64,000 nt of DNA from Todiramphus chloris collaris (lineage: Eukaryota; Chordata; Aves; Coraciiformes; Alcedinidae): assembly GCA_025345505.1 (NCBI GenBank), contig JANVCC010000020.1, positions 50,572,401-50,636,400 of the forward strand, read 5' to 3'. Positions 13,160 to 23,102 of this stretch are shown piece after piece. The notes below the pieces were generated by a model. The model was not told the origin of the DNA, made no database searches, and worked only from the letters and a program-made list of their open reading frames with translations. Position 1 is the first letter of the stretch. Every line of letters starts with the position of its first letter. Position numbers and translations under genes: made by a program.

Positions 13160-13182
13160 CTACAATGCATTTCAGGTGACAA
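13160..13182 (+). repeat. Copy 2 of an exact 23-bp direct repeat
   Basis: It is identical over 23 bases to 9369-9391 and in the same orientation. The following bases (AACACAAATATGATG) do not match those after copy 1, so the shared block is sharply bounded. Confidence 0.8.
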
Positions 13183-13935
13183 AACACAAATATGATGCAC
13201 AGTGCCAAATGGAAAGAAAGAATAGACCCTCTGCTTCTGGGAATAAAAGAAGACTATAGTAATGTGATTATGGTAATGGTCAACAAGTCATAGTCTTGTG
13301 CTTTTGTTCACTGTAATTAACCTCTTGAAATGGCACAGTTGCTTTCTCTGTGCTCATCAGATGGCCCTGCTTTTGTGTCCGCAGTCTGTTATTTCTCCTG
13401 CAGGGACTGCAAGCCTCCAAGTGAATTACTAAATGAATTCATTGCTGGAACAAAGATTCGGTAGTAGAATAGAGATTGATATCTTTTGTTGTCAGACATT
13501 CAATACCATATAGCAATCCAATTACTTAAGCTGTTTCTATCAGTCTTATTACAGCTCACTATTGAGGCATGCTTTAAAGCTGGATAATTCTGTCTTGCAA
13601 GAATGTAGTGGAACAGATTAGAGCTTTAATGAGAAGGCTTTCTGTGGACTAGGGCACTTCCATTGTATGTGTTGGGATTGAGGAATCATACCTAGGCAAA
13701 GGCCTGGAGTCACTGTTGCAAAGACCGATCAAAGAGAAGCCTGAAATCTATACAATTGCTTGAAGAAATTTAATGGGTTATAAAAAATAAAATAAAAACT
13801 GGCAAGGTTTCTGTCTGTTACTGCCTATCTGATGAGAATCTGTGGTACACCGGGAAAAGGAAATTGCTTATTGGAATTCATATTGTGGAATGGATATCTC
13901 ATTTTCTGTTTAAACTTTTCCTCCACTATGCTATA

Positions 13936-13960
13936 GGTCAAATTCTGCGCTTAGCTGTAG
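13936..13960 (+). mobile_element. Possible end of a palindromic DNA element (MITE-like)
   Basis: GGTCAAATTCTGCGCTTAGC resembles the terminal block (GGTCAAATTCTGCTCTCAG) of small palindromic elements common in archosaur and turtle DNA. Only one arm is visible and it is short, so chance similarity is possible. Confidence 0.3.
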
Positions 13961-14880
13961 CATTTTAGGAATGCTGGCAGCATAAGTTCAACACAAGTCT
14001 TACTATGCGTACAACTACCCAGGGTAGATGTTTGTAGAGGAGGGTTTCTAGTGTGCAAACACCCAGCAGGAAAGAAGGCTTTGATAATTGCACGTGGAGG
14101 ACAGATCGGACTAGCAACCCTTCCCAGCTTTGTATCCTTGCTCATGCTCACTGTAGCATGAAGCTGGTATAGTTAGCAGAAAGCTGGACTCGGTAGGTGA
14201 CACCTCAAAACTGAGGCTGAAATGTAGACGTGGAAAATAGTTATGTTTTCTATAAGGAAAAATATCAACAATATAAATACATTATTTACTTGGCAGGTAT
14301 TTCGGGCGGAGTTTGTATATGTAAACACACCTAAGTTTACTGTGGCAAACACAAGCAGTAGAGACTTGAGAGATGCCACACTAAGTTTGTATGTTCAGCA
14401 TGTCCAATAATTTGACTGCTTCTTAAATGTATGTTTTCTGATGGACTTCTGAAATGTGATAAGTCTCCAGCTCTCTTCTAGGTCTCAGCAGAAACATCTG
14501 TGCTTTAAGTCAACACAGTGGTAACAGAAGCACCTAGGAACTGCTAAGGTTGAAGTAAATTGGAAACACAGGTTAGAGTGCTTTTGTATGGAATATGTAC
14601 AGCTTGGTGTTACTCATGAAAATAAGTGTATCTAAACCTGTCTGAAATTCTGCCTCTCTAGGTCACTTAAATATCTGAGGCTATGTCATACTTTTTGATA
14701 AAAATAAATGTGCCAAAGCAAACATTCAGTGTGAGTGGCAAAGCTCTGTAATTTCTGCGGGACAAACTGTTTTCCAGCAGTTTGAGGATATGGTCTGTTT
14801 TCATTATAATAAGCCTGATTTTGCATTTCTTATGGTTGTTTTACTTTTATCAACAGATAAATATTTCCTTACCAGGGATG

Positions 14881-14910
14881 AAGTATTACAATACAAAGTA
14901 TTACAATGCA
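14881..14910 (+). repeat. 15-bp tandem duplication
   Basis: AAGTATTACAATACA is followed directly by AAGTATTACAATGCA, two 15-base units differing at one position. It is a small, recent-looking local duplication. Confidence 0.9.
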
Positions 14911-15446
14911 GGAAATGGTATTAGAGTTAGGATAAGGATGTTGGGGTATGAACTTAAGTCTGAGGAGGAACACCTAGAAAGTTTATCTGTGCATGTAGAT
15001 TTGTTTTTAGAAAGTGTTTGTGCTCCTTTATATAGACCACAGACATTGCTCTTCTCCATCAATAAAGGTATGAACCAGTTCTGGGCAGAAGCTAAACTTT
15101 ATTTTGCCCAATGTAGATTGAAGTTAATGTTTCATGAGGCAAAGTACAGCACCTGTTCATTCCAGGAGCAGTTACTGCTAAGATATTTGTTTTGGGTCAG
15201 AGTTAAGGTGATTTTGTGCTGAATTATCAGTTTCTTTCTCACTCAGGAGTGTAAGGGGCAGTTAAAGATTTAGGGTGCCCTGACCTTTATTCTATTCATT
15301 GTTGACTTGTAACGAGTGATGTCTACAGTAACTGCTTTCTTGTAATTTATTTACTCTATTTAGGAATGGTTTGTACTTGGGATCTTCCAAGGAGAGCTTT
15401 CTATGTGCATTTTCATTTATTTTGTCTAAAGGCGTTGAAACCTCCA

Positions 15447-15523
15447 GGCCAGATACTCAGATGGTGTAAGTCAGCTTAGTTCCATTGACGTCAGTGGAGA
15501 GGCGCCAGCAGCAGATCTGACCC
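15447..15523 (+). mobile_element. Palindromic MITE-like element, both arms present
   Basis: The left arm GGCCAGATACTCAGATGGTG, then TAAGTCAGCTTAGTTCCATTGAC, is followed by a right arm GTCAGTGGAG...CAGCAGCAGATCTGACCC that is roughly its reverse complement. This is the plan of small non-autonomous palindromic elements in archosaurs and turtles (end GGCCAGATyCTCAGCTGGTGTAA, centre CATTGACTTCAATGG). They may belong to the group described as Chompy-type MITEs, but I am unsure of the name. It encodes nothing. It lies about 130 bp upstream of the large CR1. Confidence 0.65.
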
Positions 15524-15654
15524 ACTTCTTTAATCTGATCACTCGTCCATCCCATTTATTTCAGATTACATCAGAGTGAGCAGAGCCTTACTTCATTCAC
15601 CATGAACTTTATATAGGTACAACCTTGCAAGTTTTGTCAGAGGACTGTCATCAC

Positions 15655-17348
15655 TGAGAAACAGTGCCTTCTTTGCCTCTGTCTATACTGCTGGAGACCG
15701 TCCTGAGGAGCCCCAGACCACTGAGGCCCCAGAGGAAGTCAGGGTAGAGAAGGAGACTTCCTTGGTTGATGAGGACTGAGTTAGGGATCATCTGAGCAAT
15801 CTGGCTGTACATAAGTCCATGGGCCCCAATGCGATACACCTGCAAGTGCTGAGGGAGCTGGCAGAAGTACTTGCTAGACCACTCTCCATCATCTTTAGTA
15901 GGTCATGGAGAACAGGAGAGGTGCCTGAGGACTGGAAGAAAGCAAATGTCACTCCAGTCTTCAAAAAGGGCAAGAAGAGAGACCCAGGTAACTACAGACC
16001 CGTCAGCCTCACCTCCATTTGCAGAAAGGTGATGGAACAGCTTATCCTTGGCGCTGTCTCTAGGCATATCAAGGACAAGGGGGTTGTCAGGAGCAGTCAA
16101 CATGGTTTTACCAAGGGGAAGTCATGTTTGACCAACCTCATAGTCTTCTATGAAGAAATAACCATGTGGATAGATGATGGTAGTGCAGTGCATGTGGTCT
16201 ATCTTGATTTCAGTAACGCATTTGACAGTCTCCCACAGCATCCTTGCAGCTAAACTGAGGAAGTGTGGTCTGGATGATCGGGTAGTGAGGTGGATTGGGA
16301 ACTGGCTGAAGGAAAGAAGCCAGAATGTTGTGGTCAATGGGGCAGAGTCTAGCTGGAGGCTTGTATCTGGTGGAGTCCCTCAGGGGTTGGTACTGGGACC
16401 AGTACTATTCAATATATTCATCAATGACCGGAATGAGGGCACAGAGTGCACTGGCAGCAAGGTTGCTGATGACACAAAACTGGGAGCAGTGGCTGACACA
16501 CCAGTAGGCTGTGCTGCCCTTCAGCGAGACATGGACAGGCTGGAGAGTTGGGCAGGGAGAAATTTAATGAAATACAAGGGCAAGTGTAGAGTCTTGCATC
16601 TGGGAAAGAATAACCCCGGGTACCAGTATAGGTTGGGGATTGACTTAGAGACTAGTGTAGGGGAAAGGGACCTGGGGGTCCTGGTGGACAGCAGGATGAC
16701 CATGAGCTAGCAATGCACCCTTGTGTCCAAGAAAGCCAATGGCATCCTGGGGTGTATTGGAAGGGGTGTGGTTAGTAGGTCAAGAGAGGTTCTCCTCCCC
16801 TGCCACTCTGCCCTAGTGTGACCTCATCTGGAATATTGTGTCCAGTTCTGGGCCCCTCAGTTCAAAAAGAACAGGGAACTGCTTGAAAGAGTGCAGTGCA
16901 GAGCCAGAAAGATGATTAAGGGAGTGGAGCATCTCCCTTATGAGGAAAGGCTGAGGGAGCTGGGTCTCTTTAGCTTGGAGAAGAGGAGACTGAGGGGGCA
17001 CCTCATTAATGTCTATAAATACAAAAAGGGCGAGTGTCAGGAGGATAGAGCCAGGCTCTTGTCTGCTATGTCCAATGATAGGACAAGGGGCAATGGGTGT
17101 AAGCTGGAGCATAAGAGGTTCCTTAGAAACATAAGGAAAAACTTTTTCACTGTAAGGGTGACAAGAGCACTGGAACAGGCTGCCCAGAGGGGTTGTGGAG
17201 TCTCCTTCTCTGGAGACATTTAAAACCCTCCTGGATGCGTTCCGGTGTGACCTGCTCTAGGTGATCCTGCTCTGGCAGATGCATTGGACCAGTTGATCTT
17301 TCGAGGTCCCTTCCAACCCTTAACATTCTGTGATTCTGTGATTCTGTG
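15655..17348 (+). mobile_element. CR1 non-LTR retrotransposon (LINE), 5' truncated
   Basis: This is the best-preserved element in the window. It begins inside ORF2 just upstream of the reverse transcriptase domain and runs through the ORF2 C terminus and the short 3' region (GATCTTTCGAGGTCCCTTCC). It ends in three perfect ATTCTGTG octamers at 17325-17348, the hallmark CR1 tail. CR1 spreads by target-primed reverse transcription and usually inserts 5'-truncated copies, as here. The first ORF and the endonuclease domain are absent. The sequence is close enough to the family pattern to read most of the protein by eye, so the insertion is younger than the 8.9 kb copy. Several disabling changes mean it cannot be active. 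The 5' boundary is approximate. Confidence 0.97.
15660..17223 (+). pseudogene. CR1 ORF2 relic (reverse transcriptase and C-terminal region)
   Basis: Reading begins at NSAFFASVYTAG. It passes an in-frame TGA at 15777-15779 (where the family has Trp) and stays open at 15819-16253 with VPEDWKKANVTPVFKK, NYRPVSLTS, SQHGFTKGKSCLTNL and the catalytic [10 protein letters not shown] (near 16200). Near 16230 a deletion of about two bases shifts the frame. It resumes through [33 protein letters not shown] and VADD (near 16462), where FADD is usual, so both catalytic aspartates remain but Phe is Val. Later defects are a TAG at 16708-16710 (usual Gln), a TGA near 16819, and a further frame change near 17160 after [12 protein letters not shown]. 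The remaining C-terminal frame is 16891-17223 ([20 protein letters not shown]). Reverse transcriptase identity is certain, and the copy is dead. Confidence 0.95.
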
Positions 17349-18525
17349 AAATATGTAAAAAGCAAGAGGAGCGTCCAGTCCTCTACCATGCAGAGATCTC
17401 TTGGAGCCAAAGTGTCTGACAGACCCAGCTTTACTTAATATGAGACTGTGTGATGTATGAAATTACAACTTGATCATAATAAATTACATTAGTTTCCTAC
17501 AAAATATTAACTTAATATAGCATTTTGTGTGCTCTAAATATCTGTTAATTACTACTATTTATTTAGTGTTCAGGATGCTCTCTGCCACTACATCAAGCAG
17601 TGAGTCTTAAGAAACCTCAGTATGCCAGCTGTCAACACTGTGCTGGTGCTCACCTTAAAAATTTCCAAGGGAATTCAGATTTAGCTTTCCAGTCATACCT
17701 TGGATCTGGTACCTCTAACTTGTTCCTTCAGTTTTTCCTGTATTTCACTCTTGATTTGCCCTTTGGTCTGTTCTCTGCCATTGTCCTCTCAGATTGGTAC
17801 TGGAAGGTTAGACTGAGCATTATCTTTATGTCGCACACTACTCTCCCAGTGAATCTCTGTATCTGATCTCTTCAATTGCTTGAGTGATCACATCTGAAGA
17901 TAGTTATTTGGGGTTTTTTTTTGTTGTTGGGGAAGAAGGGAGGTGCCAACAAAAATCTGAAGAACTCAGTTTTTCCCCTTAATCTGAACTGATGATTGAA
18001 TTGACTTTTGGCTCTTCTGCTTATTCTCAAACAATAATCTTATTCAAATATTCTAGTAGCTTCCAGGGACATTTCTCCCAGGAGTGTAAAATATCATGTG
18101 TTTGGGCTTTCTGAGTTTTGTGCATTCAGAGAAATTGCTTGCCACTGAAAGTTTATATCACAGTCTTCATTTGTTTCTGTCCCATAACCCTGCAATGAAT
18201 GTATACTCCTAAGAAAACCCAGGAACATGTTTTTTACCACAGCAAATAATTTTTCTTGGTACTGCTATGCACCATATCTCTCTAGTTCATCTCAATGCGT
18301 AGTTTATATTTCCTTAGTAAGGAGAAGACTTGCCTTTTTGTTGGCTGTTTTCTATGATCATCCCTAATATTGACAAGGTAGCACAAAGATTGCTTTTTTC
18401 TGTATCAAACTGTCTCACACATTTGTGTCTAACTTGAATGAAACAATCCACTTTCCCAGCAGTTAAGTTGATCCTCTGCAATATTATGTAATGTCCTACA
18501 GCCTTTTCTGAGCTGGTCGTTTAGT

Positions 18526-18560
18526 GGCCATTGACTTCACTGGACTTTCTCCAGCACCTC
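18526..18560. mobile_element. Possible palindromic MITE core relic
   Basis: GGCCATTGACTTCACTGGAC, then TTTCTCCAG, resembles the centre of the palindromic elements listed at 15447 and 25528 (CTCCATTGACTTCAATGGAGTTACTCCAG). No terminal arms can be recognised, so this is weak. Confidence 0.35.
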
Positions 18561-20252
18561 CCTTTAAGAGTTTGCAAATGCCAAAATGATGTGAACCATT
18601 GCAGTTCTGGTATCTTTTTCCAAATACCAGATGTTGTCTTGGCTTCTGTTATTCACAATCTAGTCTAAAGTTTTTGTGGACTTCAATATTTTTGCCACAG
18701 GTCTCTTCTTCTGTACGTTGTCTCTCATATCTGTCAGAATTATCCTTGCCCACTAAGTTTCAGTTTGGGTAGAGTGGCTTCCTTTTATTGGCAAGTTCTA
18801 GCTGGGTTATTCCTAAATCTTTAACAATATTTCTCTTTCTCTCTTTTACCCCCTACACTATAATATCAGCTTGGTTCTCATACCAGCTTGTGTTTCCTGC
18901 CACCTGTAACAGAATATTTCTTTTTTTTTTTCCCTGTATTGTTTCAACATAACACTCCTGTACATTTAAATGTCTGCCTCCATTGCCTAACTAAACTATA
19001 TAAATCATGTATAGCTTCAGAATCAACCATTACCTAAAAGGAGATCATATTAATTACTTTCTTCATTGCAAAAGAAACATAAAGCCCCATTAATCTCCCT
19101 TACGACTCTCTCCAATAAGCTTTTCCCTTCCCTGCATTCATTGGTGCAGTCTCCACTGTGTCCAGAGAAGCCGAAGCTGGAGAGGTTTGCTCATAGAGAT
19201 AGTCTCATTTCAAGTACAGAAAGTGAAATCCATTTTAACAAGGACCTCTAAATGTACTGGTAAACTTCAGTGAGTACACAGAAAGCAAGACAAAGTTCTG
19301 AAGGTCAGGTTCAAGGCATTCTTTTCTTACAGAAAGGCTGTACAATTGTTTGTGCAGTATATGCTTAGGGCTTTGCTGGATGAGGGACATACTCAATTTG
19401 AGTAAACTAAAGAATCCAAGCAAGTACAAAAATCAATTAATTTTTACAATATACTTGAGACAAAAGCAAGTAGACTCACTTTTAAGAAAAAAATGAGGCA
19501 GAAAAATGAAGCAAGTATGTCAGCTCTGGGGAGCAAGTAGCAAAGCACACTCAAAATTCAAAAGATTTTTGGTCTGGGCTTTATCTACTCCACTGACATT
19601 TTACTTTCTAAATGTTTTTCATAAGATGTTGTGCTTATTTTGATAATTTTTGTGATTACTTCCATAAACAGAAGTAAAATTAGTCTGAAGTTGGGACAAT
19701 ATTGAGTTCAGGAGGTACAGCAGAAATCTAGTGAAGATGCAAATATATCTGCATCTTGTCAGATACAGATGTCAAGCTCTCTCATTTACCAAGGAAACAT
19801 AACTAAATTAATGGTTTTTAGATGAGAAGGAAACTCCAAATTATCTAATATGACCATATATATTTTGCAGGCCATAGAATTCCACTCAGTTATCTCTGCA
19901 AAACTATTTCCTGCCAGACAGTGGGCCAGATCACACCTCTGCTAACTTTAACTACTTCGGTTTCAAAGTAATAGCACTCTCCAAATATGTAGTCTGACTT
20001 GGCTGTTGTAGGTTTACTATATAAAGACCTTATGATTCCAAAGTCCATGAAACCTGAAATGAGTGATATAGGTATGTAAGTTTTTTGTAATCCCACAGTC
20101 TAAGAGATTGCTCAAGACAGGAATGAAAGGAGGCAAAGGAAAATCATTGTTTAACTTGGAAATATTTGTACGTTAACAAGTCACAGGGAAGTGAGTACCT
20201 TTAACACCTAAGGTAGTCAAAGTAGGAATTTAATTTATACTGAATTTATGCT

Positions 20253-20279
20253 GTTTTGTTTTTGTTTTGTTTTGTTTTG
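20253..20279 (+). repeat. (TTTTG)n low-complexity repeat
   Basis: Five T-run/G units (TTTTG with one TTTTTG) lie in tandem. Simple sequence; no function is implied. Confidence 0.85.
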
Positions 20280-23045
20280 AGAGGGGATGTATTTAAAAAA
20301 TAAGTGGGCCCAAACAAAAATCCCTCCTTAAAAGTCCTTTTGAACTTTGTTACCATTGCATTTCCTAAATTCTGGCATATTCTATGTATGTATTTGAACA
20401 GATTTATTTTACAGAAGACTGTCAATCCTGACTCTGCCAGCACTTAAACACACACTGAAATCCATCCTTCTTATGGACAACATGTAACTGTGTGCATAAA
20501 CACCTTTTCTGAAGAGCCATGCTTTCCTGAACTGGAGATATATATATATAAAAGCTTGTGTGCTTCAACTATTTTAAGAGAGATCTATTTTCTGTCATCT
20601 TACTGCTTTTTCTACTTTTTTTCCCTTCAAAAGCACATCTGCTTTAACATCCTCTTAAATTTAAATGTATATTCTTTGACATTATCTCAAGCTCTTAGTT
20701 TTCAAGACCTAGAATGTCTTAAACAAGGAAATCTGTGGGAAATCTGTAAGAGATCTGTGTACAATATCTACTTCACCCTCTATTTCTGTATCTCAGGTCT
20801 TTGTCATACTGAAAAAGTGTAAACATCTTAATCCCTTTGAGGAAGGAGTCTCTCAGGTACTTCCTTATTGATCAGTACTGTAAAGCATTGATCTCTGTCT
20901 AAGAGGAACATTGATCTGTCTTGTCTAGAGTAGCTGAAAGGACTTTATGCATTGAATTTTCTCAGTAGTGCTATAAAGTAACACATCTCAGCGAGTGAAG
21001 CCAGCCTGTTAATGTATGGATTTTCTGGTTGGAGTGATTTTCTAAATCAATAACTCATTAAAAAGAAAAAAGACCAATTCTCACAATTCATATCCATGCA
21101 AATAATGGATTGACTTAAGCAACAGTGCCCAACTGAGATACAAAACTGGATTTGGAGGATTTGGAGGACGGTGTATTGTTTGTTCAGATATCCTGACTGC
21201 AGTTTCATTTTTCCTTGGTCGTCCTTGAAAGCCACTGTTTTAACAGCATTATCCATTCATTAATTCTTAAGAGTAATGCTCTGTTGGCAGAATGGTTAAA
21301 TAATTACTAAAAATAAGGTCTGCTGGTGAATCCTTTGAAAATATGATACATCCCCAGTAAGTAACTCTTTTTTCCAGCTAAGAATGAAAGCATAAACCTT
21401 TTTCAAAATCAGTTTCTAGAAATCCTTTATGTATACTTTAATTCCTCAAGAGAAGAGTCAGATAACTTAGAGAGGGAGGAAGCTTTCCATCCCAAGAGCA
21501 TAATGCATTGCAGTTTTTAATTTATTGACTGAATTGATCTGACTTTTAAAAGATTCCCCAACTTGGCATCAGTATTCTGTTTATCTCACATACAGTGAAT
21601 CTATCCTTCCTCCCTGTGCGTAAGTGCTTAATAGCTGCTACCTTAAGAGTACAGGCCTTGCTGGATCCATAAGTATTGTACTTCAAGGTTCATTTGGATT
21701 AAAGCTTTCTTTTTCTTCTGCTCAGGTTCTCAAGTTGCTGCATTACCATCTCTATTTGACTTTCTTAGTGTCTTGAAAATCGTGTCAGCTGTTTTTCAGA
21801 GCATTAGTTCTTTTTTCAGGGTGATTTTTCTTGCACGCAGACATATTCATTTAAATTTTATTTTTCAAGTGCAGCAACAGGATTTAGAATGCTTCACGGG
21901 ATGCTGAAGTCAGACATTTCACAAAACTTTTCCATATGATGCATGTCAGCAGCACAGCTTCAAGGAGTGTCTTCTCACTTTGCTTTCCACTTAACATGAG
22001 TTTAACAGGTGTGTCAAAACAGTATTTGTGTGATCTGGGAATAAAAAAAAAGGAGGCAGGAGCCAGAGGAAAATAAGGTAACTGTGGAAGATGAACCGGT
22101 TTCAAAGGATACCCTCAAGCAAAAGAATAAAACTAGATAGATTTAACTTCAGTGTAAGAAAGAGCAAACCTTGCATGTCAGCAGGGACTCAAACAGTTTA
22201 ATAAATTACTGGAAGGTTAGGAGAACAGGAAAAGCCTTCTCTAGAAGGATCTCTGAAAGGTCTGAGAGAATCTTGAGCCAAATAATAAATTTCTCAATCT
22301 CAAGTGGAAAATGAGCCAGTAGTATGACTGAGCATTCTTGAATGGCTGTGTACTGGGTTCCTAGCCATTTGAGGCCGATGAAAGAACTGACAGAGCAGAA
22401 ATAGTCCATCCAAGGGATTAAAATCAGAAACTACCCTGTTTGTTTTGTGAAAAAGTGTTAGGAGCTGTTCCAGGAGTAGCAGAAGCTCAGTCTATCCTCT
22501 GTCTCCCATGCATCTCTTCATGAGGTCTCCAGATTCTTCCCAGAACCACTCATGACCAGAAGGACAAAAGGCAGCTTCTGCTGCATCTGCTATGGAGCTA
22601 CTAATGTATTGATTTGAAGGCTAGAAATAAACTGATTTGTACTGATTGGACAAATAACCATTAATCCCACACCTTCAAGGAGATTTTCCTCATCTGGGGA
22701 CACTGATTTAGGTCTCTTTCTGATATGTAGTGACAAGACCTGCAGGAACATAATTATCTCTAAGTTTTTTGCTTCTCCCTTCACAATTTGCATTGAACTG
22801 TGCCAGTGAGTTTGAAAGTTCCTAGGGAGAGACATGGACAGACAGATGGCCTGACTGCATAAGCCTCATTTCCTTGGGAAATTAAGTGGAAATGTTTGTA
22901 TAGTTTATATAAAACACAATATGGTTTGTGTCTGTCATGCTACCTGGATGGTGGTTGTTGTAATTATTCCATTGTTGTGCTTCATCTAATCTAGAGTTTC
23001 TAAAAATACTGCTTTGGACCTTTGTGATTTGTTTCCATGCATCTC

Positions 23046-23102
23046 ACAGGAACCTAGAACTGGAAGGGGCGTCCTGGGTCATTGTGTTCAGGCTCCTGCT
23101 GA
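23046..23102 (-). mobile_element. Old CR1-type LINE 3' end fragment
   Basis: The segment reads CCTAGAACTGGAAGGGGCGT, then CCTGGGTCATTGTGTTCAGG and CTCCTGCTGAGG. This matches the reverse complement of an old CR1 3' end (CCTAGAACTGGAAGGGACCT, GGTCATCGAGTCCAG, CCCCTGC). It is about 55 bp long and diverged. It lies on the minus strand and has a different 3' end type from the copy at 2047. Confidence 0.65.

Larger units (their letters stand above)
12843..15446. other. Non-coding stretch
   Basis: No exon is recognised. It contains the second 23-bp repeat copy, a possible palindromic-element end at 13936 and a 15-bp tandem duplication at 14881. A 146-codon frame at 14782-15222 opens with a hydrophobic segment (residues 6-24, VFIIISLILHFLWLFYFYQ). 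It has no family resemblance, and part of it is the tandem duplication. One frame of this length is about what chance predicts in six frames of 64 kb at this base composition. Confidence 0.5.
17349..23045. other. Long non-coding stretch, pyrimidine-rich in its first part
   Basis: About 5.7 kb with no exon or clear interspersed repeat apart from a possible MITE relic at 18526. The 17.6-19.0 kb part is biased to pyrimidines on the plus strand, rich in CTTCT/TTTCT words. Such a bias can reflect transcription strand asymmetry or an unrecognised old element, and I cannot decide between them. The frame at 20490-20822 (110 codons, rich in Phe, Tyr and Leu) is an AT-rich chance opening with no recognisable similarity. 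Confidence 0.5.

Noticed and set aside
14782-15222. 146-codon frame with a hydrophobic N-terminal segment
   Set aside because: No family resemblance. It includes a local 15-bp tandem duplication, and about one frame of this length is expected by chance in six frames of 64 kb at this composition.
15651-17410. Minus-strand frames across the CR1
   Set aside because: Antisense shadows of the CR1 ORF2 relic, not genes.
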